NCBI GenBank assembly: GCA_021442645.1
Contig: JABUSR010000202.1
Location: 1 to 29,088, forward strand
Length of the DNA: 29,088 bases
DNA from: Ruminiclostridium sp.
GTDB lineage: Bacteria > Bacillota > Clostridia > Oscillospirales > Oscillospiraceae
Direction of reading: 5' to 3'
Shown: positions 14,597 to 22,291 of the stretch, piece by piece
Layout of the letters: the number at the start of each line of letters is the position of its first letter
Position numbering within the stretch: position 1 is the first letter of the stretch
The notes under the pieces: model-generated
What the model was told of the DNA's origin: nothing
The model's input: the letters and a program-made list of their open reading frames with translations, nothing else
Databases searched by the model: none
Program-made: the position numbers and the translations under genes

Positions 14597-14611
14597 GGTG
14601 ACAAAGTCACC
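14597..14611. promoter_or_regulatory. 15-bp perfect dyad upstream of the NrdD-like gene
   Basis: GGTGAC-AAA-GTCACC, about 55 nt before the start codon and upstream of a TATAAT (14570-14575 on the minus strand), flanked by ATC-G-like extensions (CTATC left, TATATCGAT right). It could be an operator; it does not resemble the NrdR box that I know. Confidence 0.35.
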
Positions 14612-14716
14612 TATATCGATAATTTTTTCAACTTTTTTCAATATGTTGTAGTTGTCTCCGGGCCAAAACCCTCTAAGCTGTACATCATATGGGACAGTGC
14701 CCTTCTGTACCAGTCG

Positions 14717-15484
14717 TTAAAAGCATCCCTCGCCCGGGTTCTTTTTCAGCAGAAATACAAAGGTGCTTTCATCGGACTGTTCCGGCGAATACCGATAGTT
14801 CAGCCCATGGAACGCCTTGACGTCTTCTGCATCCTCTACTCGATTCTCCGCCAGATAGCGCACCATGTCTCCCCGGGCCATCTTGCACATGGTCCCCTTT
14901 TCAACGACCTTCCCATCCTTTTCCTCACCAAACACACAGGTGATCCATCGGACGGATTTTGGCAGATACTTGAAAACACACTGGCTATACTCCTTTGAGG
15001 CCAGGTTCAGGATACATCCGCTCTCCGCAAACAGGTGCTCAGCCAAGGCCGCCCCCCAGTAGTCATAGATGTTTTTCGCCCCGCCCACAGCCAGCTTTGC
15101 CTGCATCTCCAGCCGGTATGGTGCCACCCCATCAAAGGGACGAAGCACTCCGTAAAAGCCGGAGAGGATTCGCAGGTGGGTCTGAATATAGTCATATTCC
15201 CCCTCACTGAAGACGCCGGGTGCCATGTACTGGTACTGGATCCCCTCATAGGCCAGGATAGCAGGTGTTAGACGACTGCACAGGTCCATCCTCTGCAGCC
15301 GCTCCACGTTCAGTGCCGCAATCTTGTCATTGCACTTCCAAAGCTTCTGTAATTCCTCATTCGACATGCTCTGCAGCCGGGCCAGGAGTTCCGCCGTCCG
15401 GTCCAGAAATGCGGGCAGTTCCCGCCAGGCCAGACTGTCTGTATCCTCCCTCATTTTCTTAGCTGGTGAGATGATAATTCTCAT
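14717..15484 (-). CDS. yaaA: YaaA family peroxide-stress protein
   Basis: Member of the YaaA/DUF328 family, in E. coli a DNA-binding protein that lowers intracellular free iron during hydrogen-peroxide stress. The 255-residue product begins MRIIISPAKKM, the family signature, and keeps the central GFYGVLRPFDGVAPYRLEM and the C-terminal FHGLNYRYSPEQSDE. GGAGG lies 6 nt before the ATG; the longer in-frame extension overlaps the peroxiredoxin gene and is not coding. It is the last gene of a three-gene stress operon, 34 nt after bcp. No clear terminator follows. Confidence 0.92.
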   Translation of the reverse strand: MRIIISPAKKMREDTDSLAWRELPAFLDRTAELLARLQSMSNEELQKLWKCNDKIAALNVERLQRMDLCSRLTPAILAYEGIQYQYMAPGVFSEGEYDYIQTHLRILSGFYGVLRPFDGVAPYRLEMQAKLAVGGAKNIYDYWGAALAEHLFAESGCILNLASKEYSQCVFKYLPKSVRWITCVFGEEKDGKVVEKGTMCKMARGDMVRYLAENRVEDAEDVKAFHGLNYRYSPEQSDESTFVFLLKKNPGEGCF

Positions 15485-15518
15485 GGCACGCCTCCATTCA
15501 GGCCACTGGTACAGCCTG

Positions 15519-15983
15519 TCACTTTCCCTCTGATAGATAGGCCAGGATATCCTCGGCATTGCTGTCCGGCTTGACCTTTGGCATGGCCCTTTCAATGGTC
15601 CCCTGCTCGTCAATCACATAGGTGGACCGCACCACGCCCATACTTACCTTACCGTAGAGTTTTTTCTCCTTCCACACATCATAGGCCTGAATGGCCTGCA
15701 GCTCCGGGTCAGACAGCAGGATAAACGGCAGGTCGTACTTCTGGGCGAATTTCAGGTGGGAAGCCACGGAGTCTTTGCTGATGCCGATCACCACCACATC
15801 GGAAGATCGGAAGGCATCATAGCTCTGTGCAAAAGCACAGGCCTGACGGGTACAGCCGGGGGTATTGTCCCGGGGATAAAAATATAACACGACCTTTTTC
15901 CCCAAGAAATCAGATAGGCTGACACTCTGCCCATTCTGGTCAGATAGGGTGAACTCCGGTGCTTTCGTTCCAACAGCTAACAT
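15519..15983 (-). CDS. bcp: thiol peroxidase of the BCP/AhpC-TSA family
   Basis: Peroxiredoxin that reduces hydrogen peroxide and organic hydroperoxides with electrons from thioredoxin. The 154-residue product has the thioredoxin fold, with the peroxidatic cysteine in PRDNTPGCT (about residue 45) and a resolving cysteine five residues on (PGCTRQAC), the atypical 2-Cys pattern of E. coli BCP. AGGAG lies 8 nt before the ATG at 15983; the longer frame would overlap arsC. It sits 19 nt after the ArsC gene and 34 nt before yaaA. Confidence 0.93.
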   Translation of the reverse strand: MLAVGTKAPEFTLSDQNGQSVSLSDFLGKKVVLYFYPRDNTPGCTRQACAFAQSYDAFRSSDVVVIGISKDSVASHLKFAQKYDLPFILLSDPELQAIQAYDVWKEKKLYGKVSMGVVRSTYVIDEQGTIERAMPKVKPDSNAEDILAYLSEGK

Positions 15984-16002
15984 AGTAATATCTCCTAACA
16001 TT

Positions 16003-16404
16003 TTAAATCTGATTTCTTCGGATTCGCTCTGCCAGATCCAGGACTTTCTCCTCAATGGTTCGTATGGTCTCTAAAAAGACTATGTCCGATTGACCGCTGG
16101 GATCCTGCAGCCCCCAGTCCTCCCGGTGGCTGCAGGGCAGAGAAGGGCACTGCACATTGCAACCCATAGTCACCACAATATCGATGGCGGGCAGTTCGGA
16201 TACCAACTTGCTCCGCTGGGTCTCCTCCATGTCGATGCCGTGCACCGACTTCATCAGGCGCACTGCGTCCTGGTTGATTCGGGGCCTGGCCTCTGTCCCA
16301 GCGGAATAGCTCTCAAACATGTGAGACGCCAGTTTTTTCCCCAGGGCCTCCGCCATCTGGCTTCGGCAGGAATTATGGACACAAATAAAGGCAACTTTTT
16401 TCAC
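16003..16404 (-). CDS. arsC: ArsC-type low-molecular-weight protein tyrosine phosphatase / arsenate reductase
   Basis: Cytoplasmic enzyme of the LMW-PTP fold. The 133-residue product has the P-loop CVHNSCRS (CX5R, catalytic Cys near residue 8) and, uniquely for the thioredoxin-coupled arsenate reductases, the redox cysteines in TMGCNVQCPSLPC. That makes reduction of arsenate to arsenite the likely activity rather than protein dephosphorylation. The start is a GTG at 16404, with GGGGAGAGG just upstream, placing VKKVAFICVHN at the N-terminus as in the family. No arsB, acr3 or arsR lies nearby; its neighbours are peroxide-stress genes. A promoter lies at 16506-16534. Confidence 0.85.
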   Translation of the reverse strand: MKKVAFICVHNSCRSQMAEALGKKLASHMFESYSAGTEARPRINQDAVRLMKSVHGIDMEETQRSKLVSELPAIDIVVTMGCNVQCPSLPCSHREDWGLQDPSGQSDIVFLETIRTIEEKVLDLAERIRRNQI

Positions 16405-16505
16405 AGGCACCTCTCCCCTTCCTCGCCGCAGGTGATTCAAAGTAGTCCGGGACCCCGGGCCAGCCAGGCAGAGCGTACGCCCCACCGACCGCGCCTCTCC
16501 CCTAT

Positions 16506-16534
16506 ATCATAGCAACACCCTGCCCAAATAGCAA
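16506..16534 (-). promoter_or_regulatory. promoter of the arsC-bcp-yaaA operon
   Basis: Minus-strand TTGCTA (16529-16534), 17-bp spacer, TATGAT (16506-16511) with an extended -10 TGC. It leaves a GC-rich untranslated leader of about 95 nt. Confidence 0.55.
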
Positions 16535-16543
16535 ATAAAACCC

Positions 16544-16589
16544 CCAAAAAATGCGGAGAATCCTCGGTCGCCGAAGCAACCGGGGATCC
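16544..16589 (-). terminator. terminator of the lipoprotein gene
   Basis: Minus-strand 14-bp stem with one mismatch and wobble pairs (16576-16589 with 16558-16571), closed by a C(TTCG)G tetraloop, with TTTTTT (16545-16550) 7 nt after the stem. A second, smaller hairpin (GCAGCC-GTTC-GGCTGC) lies just after the stop codon. Confidence 0.7.
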
Positions 16590-16657
16590 TTCTGTTGTCA
16601 TCTGAACCTGCAGCCGAACGGCTGCAAACGTCACATTTTAAGAAACTGGAACAGCCT

Positions 16658-17416
16658 TTAAGCGGGGAATGCCTTGGCAAACAGCTCATCCAGGTTTGTG
16701 TCCCCATCGTAAAGTGCGTCCCATATGTCCGAGTGGAAGTCGTACAGATCTTCCCAACCATCTGAGTACAGGTCATACATATTCTCCCACCCGTCACTGT
16801 AGGCGTCGTACATCTCCTCCCAGAGATCAGCCGCCTGTTCGTATGGCAGTTCGTCGTATCCCAGCTCTGTCACGTCGTCAAATAAGTCGTAGGCCTCCTC
16901 ATACAGGTCATTCCAGTCATCGTAGTAGTCCTGCAGGCCCCGGTTCCAGTACTTGTAATAGTCAGACATGCGGTCAGTCCAGGTTTTATATACGCCGGCG
17001 TCGCCGGAGGAAATGATGTCCTGATAACAGGACAAATTCAGGGCTGCAACGGCCCGATATGCGGCAGTGCTCTCATTTTCGCAGAAGGTATACCACTGGG
17101 CGATGGCGTCCGCTTTTTCCAGATATTTACTGAACGATCCGTCGATGTCCCCTTCCAGTGCGGTGTACTCGACCAGCATCTTCTGGTAGGAGGCTGACAG
17201 GAGGGCCTCCAGCTGGTCCTCATAAGGCGTGGTTTTGTCGTATGTTACCGGGGTTTCGTCCTCTTTCGCAGTTGCCGGTTCCTTCTCGCTGCCGAAGGCC
17301 CCAGCGGTCGGTTCGGTCTGATCTTCCGTCGGCTCTGTCGTGCCGGTGGCCGTGCTACAGGCGGCGGCACAGAGGCAGAGGCAAAGCAGGAGCAGAACGC
17401 CAATCAGTTTTTTCAT
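16658..17416 (-). CDS. lipoprotein with 11-residue aromatic/acidic repeats
   Basis: A 252-residue exported protein with a lipoprotein signal (lipobox ending at Cys20 in LCAAAC), a Thr/Glu/Pro-rich linker to about residue 60 and an acidic, Tyr/Trp-rich helical body. Residues 199-231 are three tandem 11-residue units of the form W-E-x-[ML]-Y-D-x-[YH]-S-D-[GI], with a partial fourth (WDALYDGD); looser versions (DYYDDWNDLYEEAYDLFDD) precede them. I recognise no family. The start at 17416 has GGAG 10 nt upstream, inside the end of the Mor-like gene, whose stop is only 7 nt away, so the two are probably translated together. Role unknown; surface or envelope function is inferred from the signal only. 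Confidence 0.8.
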   Translation of the reverse strand: MKKLIGVLLLLCLCLCAAACSTATGTTEPTEDQTEPTAGAFGSEKEPATAKEDETPVTYDKTTPYEDQLEALLSASYQKMLVEYTALEGDIDGSFSKYLEKADAIAQWYTFCENESTAAYRAVAALNLSCYQDIISSGDAGVYKTWTDRMSDYYKYWNRGLQDYYDDWNDLYEEAYDLFDDVTELGYDELPYEQAADLWEEMYDAYSDGWENMYDLYSDGWEDLYDFHSDIWDALYDGDTNLDELFAKAFPA

Positions 17417-17423
17417 CTTCCTG

Positions 17424-17717
17424 TCACTCCTTCTTTCCAAGTTGTTCATTGATTCTCTTCCTTGTCCATTTCTCGCTGTAGCCATACTTGGTGGCCAGCT
17501 GTTTGATGTTGCGGCCGTTGTACTCCTCCAGCATTTGCCGAATGATAAAGTCGGTGGTGAACAGATTCACCGGGAATGAAACCTGCTGCCCCCGATAGAA
17601 TCTGTGGAGTGTGAGCGCCGCCTCTGGGCCAAGCAGATCAGCAATCTCCCTGTAAACACCGTTCAGAGACTCACAGTTGATCTCCCCTGGCTCCATTCCT
17701 GAAAATACCTCCTTCAT
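17424..17717 (-). CDS. Mor-like helix-turn-helix transcriptional regulator
   Basis: A 97-residue protein whose C-terminal part (about 68-92, NGRNIKQLATKYGYSEKWTRKRINEQL) is a helix-turn-helix like that of the Mor activator of phage Mu, a family with many small chromosomal members in Clostridia. The N-terminal part (LADLLGPEAALTLHRFYRGQQVSFP-like) matches the Mor dimerisation region in character. AAAGGAG lies 6 nt before the ATG. It is immediately followed by the lipoprotein gene and preceded by two TTCC-N2-GGAA dyads that may be its operators. Confidence 0.8.
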   Translation of the reverse strand: MKEVFSGMEPGEINCESLNGVYREIADLLGPEAALTLHRFYRGQQVSFPVNLFTTDFIIRQMLEEYNGRNIKQLATKYGYSEKWTRKRINEQLGKKE

Positions 17718-17734
17718 TGGGATCTCCTTTCGTG

Positions 17735-17782
17735 ATTATCCGACATTCCTCGGAATATTTGCAGGGCCGTACTTCCCGGGAA
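17735..17782 (-). promoter_or_regulatory. promoter region with two TTCC-N2-GGAA dyads
   Basis: GATAAT (17735-17740) is a likely -10 for the Mor-like gene. Just upstream are two dyads, TTCCTCGGAA (17746-17755) and TTCCCGGGAA (17773-17782), each followed on the plus strand by [TC]ATTT, centres 27 bp apart. The position over the core promoter suggests an operator. Confidence 0.4.
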
Positions 17783-17857
17783 CATTTCCTTGCTTCGTTC
17801 CGCAGGCAGGGCACTGCTATAACAGGCGTTGTTTTTTTCGCGAAAGAGGTACAGGAA

Positions 17858-17901
17858 CAAAAAAACACGCCCGCAGCTCCCGGATGGGAACAGCGGGCGT
17901 G
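17858..17901 (-). terminator. terminator of the peptidase operon
   Basis: Minus-strand 9-bp GC-rich stem CACGCCCGC (17893-17901) with GCGGGCGTG (17866-17874), an inner TCCC/GGGA pairing, followed by TTTTTTTGTT. It lies about 40 nt after the pepF stop. Confidence 0.85.
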
Positions 17902-17939
17902 GGTCGGTATTACCAGTCTATTTCTGCGGGAACAGCCAT

Positions 17940-19646
17940 TCAGAGGCCGGCGCCCTCCCCCAGGCTGTTCAGTAGGGCCTCAATCTCACGGGCGACCTCC
18001 TGCAGGGCTCCCTCTTCAAAGGGGGACCGCAGGTCGGCCTCCTGAAGCAGGTCGGTAAAGACCTGCTCGCCGCCCTGAGACAGCAGGCGGACATACCGCC
18101 GGAAAGCGTCCTTGTAGTCCTTTCTGGACTCCAGCAGGAACTGAAGAGCGGCCGTCTGGGCCAGGCAGTAGTCGATATAGTAGAAGGGTGTCTCGAAAAT
18201 ATGCATCTGGTACTGCCAGCGGGTCCCCTCCTCCAGGTAGGGCACACCATCGAAGCTGATGTGGGGCCGGAACTCCGCCTCCAGCCTACGCCAGGCTGCT
18301 TTGCGCTCCTCAGGGGACCACCGGGGATTCTCATAGACCTGTCGCTGGAAGTCGTCCACGATGGTGCCGTAGGGCAGGAAGGAAAGGGCCTCCAGCAAGT
18401 GCATGAACTTGTACCGCTCGGCATCTTCCCCGAAGAAGTTCTCCATATAGGGCCATGCGAAGAACTCCATGCTCATGGAGTGGGTCTCCGCCGTCTCCAT
18501 TCCACCCACATTCAGTTCCACAAGATACTTGTTGCGGGCAATGGTGTAGTCGGCAAAGGCGTGGCCGGCCTCATGGGTCACAACGTCCACGTCACCGGAG
18601 GTGCCGTTGAAGTTGGCCAGGATGAAGGGCTGATGATAGGCCATAAAGCTGGTGCAGTAGCCGCCGCCCCACTTGTTTTTGCGGGACTCCACGTCAAAGG
18701 CCTCCGTCTCCAGCATGAAGTCGAAAAATTCGCCGGTCTCCTTGCTCATGTCGTGGTACATGGCCTTGGCGGCGGCGAAGATTTCCTCCTTCCCTCCCTT
18801 GGGATTGGGATCCCCCTGTGGGAAGATAAGGTCATAGTCGTAGACCATAAGCCGGTCCACACCCAGGCGCTTGCCCACCTCAGTCCGCAGGCGGGAGACC
18901 ACGGGGACGATGTCCCGCCGGACGTTATCCCGGAACTTTTTGACCTCGTCAGGGCCATAGCAGAGGCGGCCCATACGGTAGTAGCCCAGCTCCACGAAGT
19001 TCTCATAGCCCATCTTTTTCGCCATCCGGTCTCTGACCTGAACCAGCTGATGGAAGATGTCATCCAGCTCCCCGCTGTGGGCCTTGAGTGTGCTGCCCAG
19101 CACATCATATGCCTCTTTGCGGGTAGCACGGTCCGGGGACTTGGCGTACTTCATGAGCATAGGCCGGGGCAGTTTTTCGCCCCGGAACTCAAACTCCATG
19201 GCGGCCATCAGCTGGGAGTACTGACTGACCAGCTTGTTCTCCTCGATCATGTCCTCGATGATCTCGGGGGACATGGACTTCAGCTCCACCTCAAAGGACC
19301 GGAAGACCAAGGGAATGATTGCCCCGCTCTCCTCCAGTTCCCTGCGGAAGGGGCTCTCCAGCATGGCCCGGGTGTACTCCTGCAGATAGCTCTGGGCCTG
19401 GGGGCCCATCTCGTCATAGTAGTCCTTTTCTGCCAGGTAGAACTCGTCCGCCGTGTTGATGCTGTAGCGCATATAGGACAGGGCCTGGGCTGTCTCCAGC
19501 CGGATATAGAGGGTGTTGCACCGCTCGCGGGCCGCCATGACCTCTGCCGCAGAGGCGGCGTCCTTCACCTGGGCGATAATGGCACGAATCTCCTGGGAAA
19601 ACTCCTCCAAAGTGATTCGCTTGTATTCCAGTTCTGATACTTTCAT
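17940..19646 (-). CDS. pepF: M3 family oligoendopeptidase
   Basis: Cytoplasmic zinc peptidase that cleaves short oligopeptides. The 568-residue product, typical for the M3B group, has the zinc motif HEAGH at 358-362 in VVTHEAGHAFADYT, and a downstream glutamate in ETHSMSMEFF (E387) fits the third ligand. There is no signal peptide. The ATG lies one base after the stop of the S58 peptidase gene, so the two are one transcription unit; a strong terminator follows. Together they suggest turnover of imported or internally produced peptides. Whether it is called PepF or an M3 oligoendopeptidase without named substrate is a matter of family convention. Confidence 0.92.
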   Translation of the reverse strand: MKVSELEYKRITLEEFSQEIRAIIAQVKDAASAAEVMAARERCNTLYIRLETAQALSYMRYSINTADEFYLAEKDYYDEMGPQAQSYLQEYTRAMLESPFRRELEESGAIIPLVFRSFEVELKSMSPEIIEDMIEENKLVSQYSQLMAAMEFEFRGEKLPRPMLMKYAKSPDRATRKEAYDVLGSTLKAHSGELDDIFHQLVQVRDRMAKKMGYENFVELGYYRMGRLCYGPDEVKKFRDNVRRDIVPVVSRLRTEVGKRLGVDRLMVYDYDLIFPQGDPNPKGGKEEIFAAAKAMYHDMSKETGEFFDFMLETEAFDVESRKNKWGGGYCTSFMAYHQPFILANFNGTSGDVDVVTHEAGHAFADYTIARNKYLVELNVGGMETAETHSMSMEFFAWPYMENFFGEDAERYKFMHLLEALSFLPYGTIVDDFQRQVYENPRWSPEERKAAWRRLEAEFRPHISFDGVPYLEEGTRWQYQMHIFETPFYYIDYCLAQTAALQFLLESRKDYKDAFRRYVRLLSQGGEQVFTDLLQEADLRSPFEEGALQEVAREIEALLNSLGEGAGL

Positions 19647-19647
19647 G

Positions 19648-20640
19648 TTACACTCCTTTCTTGCCGAAGGGCAGGTCGCGGAGTGCCACTCTGCCGTGGA
19701 GGGACTCCGCCATTTTTACCGAGCGTATGATGGCCTCCTCCACAGCCCGGGCAGCCATACTTCCCACAGCGTCCGGGTCGGCGGGCACCTCTCCATGGCA
19801 CATGGCGAATACCGTATCGCCGTCAAAGGTGGCGTTGGCCGGTCGGACCGCCCGGGCGAGGCCGTTCTGGGCCACTGCCGCCAGTTTATTGGCCTGGTTC
19901 TTGTTCAGGGCAGCGTTGGTGACTACACAGCCGATGACCGTGTTCTCTCCCACAAATTTCCCGCTGAAAATGTCTTTCTGGCGGCGGCCGTTTTCAATGA
20001 GCCAGTCCTCGCTGCCGGAAAAGCCCGTATCCGTATCGTTCCGGGCACCGGCAAGGATCTCACCCCGCTCCAGAACATCCCCCATGGCGTTGCAGGCTAC
20101 CACGGCACCCACCATCAGGTCGCCCTGGCGGAAGGCGCAGGCGCCGATGCCACCCTTCATGGCAAACTGCGGGCCGCGGATCTTTCCCACGGTGCAGCCG
20201 GTTCCGGCCCCGAAGTTTCCCTCTTGGAAGGGCTCGCCCTTCAGGGCTTTCTCGCAGGCTGCGTAGCCCATGGCCGGGTCCGGGCGCACGCTGTGGTCCC
20301 CGAACTTCAGGTCAAAGAGGACCGCCGCACAGACATTGGGCACCACGGTGACCATCACATCCCGGCCTATTTTCTCTTCCTCCAGCTTTTTCATCACGCC
20401 ACCGGCAGCATCCATCCCGAAGGCGCTGCCTCCCGTGAGCACGACAGCGTGGACGAACTCCCGATTGCACACCGGGTCCAGGGCATCGGTATCCCGGGTG
20501 CCGGGCGAGCCGCCCCGGACATCCACCCCCGTGGCTGCCCCCTCCGGGCAGAGGATCACCGTACAGCCGGTGCCCGCCTGCAGGTCCTGGACCTGGCCGA
20601 AGGAAAAGCCGGGGATCTCATGTATTTCGATTCGTTCCAT
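19648..20640 (-). CDS. S58 (DmpA/P1) family peptidase
   Basis: N-terminal-nucleophile-like hydrolase related to L-aminopeptidase/D-esterase DmpA and beta-aminopeptidases, which activate themselves by internal cleavage. The 330-residue product has the family's N-terminal VDVRGGSPGTRDTD, a central GAGTGCTVGKI and the segment VIGCVVTNAALNKNQANKLA, where the Thr before NAAL is the probable self-cleavage residue in this branch. The start at 20640 follows GGGAGG by 9 nt, preferred over an upstream in-frame ATG. It is directly followed by pepF. The natural substrate is unknown. Confidence 0.88.
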   Translation of the reverse strand: MERIEIHEIPGFSFGQVQDLQAGTGCTVILCPEGAATGVDVRGGSPGTRDTDALDPVCNREFVHAVVLTGGSAFGMDAAGGVMKKLEEEKIGRDVMVTVVPNVCAAVLFDLKFGDHSVRPDPAMGYAACEKALKGEPFQEGNFGAGTGCTVGKIRGPQFAMKGGIGACAFRQGDLMVGAVVACNAMGDVLERGEILAGARNDTDTGFSGSEDWLIENGRRQKDIFSGKFVGENTVIGCVVTNAALNKNQANKLAAVAQNGLARAVRPANATFDGDTVFAMCHGEVPADPDAVGSMAARAVEEAIIRSVKMAESLHGRVALRDLPFGKKGV

Positions 20641-20681
20641 TTGCTTGTGCCTCCCAATTGTTTTCCGTTCCGTGTACAAAG

Positions 20682-20714
20682 CCGCGGACAGGATCGGTCC
20701 GGTCCTGCCCGCGG
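20682..20714 (-). terminator. hairpin after murC
   Basis: Stem CGCGGACAGGA (20683-20687 and on to 20693) with TCCTGCCCGCG (20703-20713), one mismatch. It lies 16 nt after the murC stop. The following sequence (GCTTTGT on the minus strand) is a weak U-tract. Confidence 0.5.
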
Positions 20715-20729
20715 GCGGTAGATCTATTC

Positions 20730-22112
20730 TTAGCTGTTGGCCTCTCCGCGGCGGACCAGCTCCTCCGCCACCTGGTAGAGCACACCTGCGCCCACCGTGA
20801 GAATCAGGTCCCCAGGGCTGGCCAGGTCATAGATCCAGTCGGTCAGCACCTCCAGAGAGGGCGCAGCTTTGGCACCGGGTACTACCTTGGCCAAATCCTC
20901 CGAGGAAATCCCCACCTCGTTGGTCTCACGGGCGGCAAAAATCTCTGCCAGGAAGACCTTATCGGCCCCCTTCAGAACCTCTGCAAACTCATCAAACAGG
21001 GCGTGGGTCCGCGTATAGGTATGGGGCTGGAAGGCACAGATGACGCGCTTATACCCCAGACTGGATGCCATACCCAGCAGAGCCTTCAGCTCCCCGGGGT
21101 GGTGGGCATAGTCATCATAGATTTTTGCCCCCTTCACGGTGCCTTTGTACTCAAAGCGCCTCCCTGCACCCCGATAATCCCCGAGGCCCCGGGCGATGGC
21201 TTCGCCGGAAATACCAAGCACCAGAGCCGCAGAAGCCGCCGCCACGGCGTTCTTCACGTTGTGCAGGCCGGGGACACCCAGGGTAATATGGGCCGCCGTC
21301 TTATCGTTCCAGACGATATCGAAGGTGGGCATGCCCTGGTCCCAGGTCAGGTTTTCACAGTGGATATCACCCTTTTCCACACCGAAGGTCAGGACGTTCT
21401 CCTTCCCCTGCAGGGCTGTCATGGTGTTCTCATCCTCACAGTTGGCCAGGACCGCACCGTTGGTGGGCACCAGGTCAGCAAAGCGCCGGAAGGAGTTTTC
21501 CACATCCTCCAGGTCTTTAAAAAAGTCCAGGTGGTCGGCCTCGATGTTCAGGATGACCGCAATGGTTGGATAAAAGGACAGGAAGGAGTTACAGTACTCG
21601 CAGGACTCCATAATAATCGTGTCGCCCTTCCCCACCCGGTGGCCGGTGCCCAGCAGGGGCAGGGTGCCGCCAATCATGACAGTGGGGTCTATGCTGGCCG
21701 CCATGGCAATGTGGGTGCACATGGAGGTCGTTGTCGTTTTTCCGTGGGTGCCGGAGATGCAGATGGCATTTTCATATCGGCGCATGATAGAACCCCAGGC
21801 CTCCGCCCGCTCGAAGACGGGGACGCCCCGGGCCATGGCCCCGGCTATCTCGGGATTTTCGTCGTGGACGGCGGCAGTGCGGATGACCAGGTCTGCGCCC
21901 TCTACGGTCATGTCAAAGTGCCCGATGGTCACCCGGATGCCCAGAGACCGCAGGTGCTCTACCGTTTCACTCTCTTTCATATCGGAGCCGGTCACTTCGA
22001 TTCCCTCACCCTTGAGGACCTCTGCCAAAGGGGACATAGACACGCCGCCTATGCCCACTAAATGCGCCCGCTTACCGGGCACAAGATAATCATGGATTCG
22101 ATCGATCACCAT
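20730..22112 (-). CDS. murC: UDP-N-acetylmuramate--L-alanine ligase
   Basis: ATP-dependent ligase that adds L-alanine to UDP-MurNAc, the first amino acid of the peptidoglycan stem. The 460-residue product has the N-terminal UDP-binding GIGGVSMSPLA (20-30), the ATP P-loop GTHGKTT (121-127), the Mur signature EADHLDFF and the C-terminal DDYAHHPGE followed by AFQPHTYTRT. The start at 22112 (AAGGTG 10 nt upstream) is preferred to an in-frame ATG at 22133 that has no ribosome site. It is monocistronic here, divergent from the phosphopantetheinyl transferase gene, rather than within a division cluster. Confidence 0.95.
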   Translation of the reverse strand: MVIDRIHDYLVPGKRAHLVGIGGVSMSPLAEVLKGEGIEVTGSDMKESETVEHLRSLGIRVTIGHFDMTVEGADLVIRTAAVHDENPEIAGAMARGVPVFERAEAWGSIMRRYENAICISGTHGKTTTTSMCTHIAMAASIDPTVMIGGTLPLLGTGHRVGKGDTIIMESCEYCNSFLSFYPTIAVILNIEADHLDFFKDLEDVENSFRRFADLVPTNGAVLANCEDENTMTALQGKENVLTFGVEKGDIHCENLTWDQGMPTFDIVWNDKTAAHITLGVPGLHNVKNAVAAASAALVLGISGEAIARGLGDYRGAGRRFEYKGTVKGAKIYDDYAHHPGELKALLGMASSLGYKRVICAFQPHTYTRTHALFDEFAEVLKGADKVFLAEIFAARETNEVGISSEDLAKVVPGAKAAPSLEVLTDWIYDLASPGDLILTVGAGVLYQVAEELVRRGEANS

Positions 22113-22152
22113 GGGTTTACACACCTTTTTCATTCAGCTATAATAAGGACAC

Positions 22153-22175
22153 GATTCCCTCCTGAGGAGGCAATC
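22153..22175 (-). promoter_or_regulatory. hairpin in the murC untranslated leader
   Basis: Minus-strand GATT-G-CCTCC-TCA-GGAGG-G-AATC forms a compact hairpin. Its GGAGG is followed by GTG and a four-codon frame. It may only stabilise the mRNA; function unknown. Confidence 0.3.
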
Positions 22176-22203
22176 GGGAAACAAACACAGTTTGGTAACC
22201 TAT

Positions 22204-22233
22204 ATTATAAGCCTATCCCCATGAAATTGGCAA
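22204..22233 (-). promoter_or_regulatory. promoter of murC
   Basis: Minus-strand TTGCCA (22228-22233), 18-bp spacer, TATAAT (22204-22209). The leader would be about 85 nt. Confidence 0.65.
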
Positions 22234-22291
22234 GTATTTCTAACTTCTTTTCTTTTCCTTTCCCAAAGAAAGCCGGAAGGAGGGCATCCGG

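Noticed and set aside
18201..19637. A 478-codon open frame on the plus strand
   Set aside because: It lies wholly antisense to pepF, which has the HEAGH motif and full family length. Long antisense frames are common opposite GC-rich genes. The same holds for the plus-strand frame at 20658-22061 opposite murC and for 7083-7850 opposite speA.
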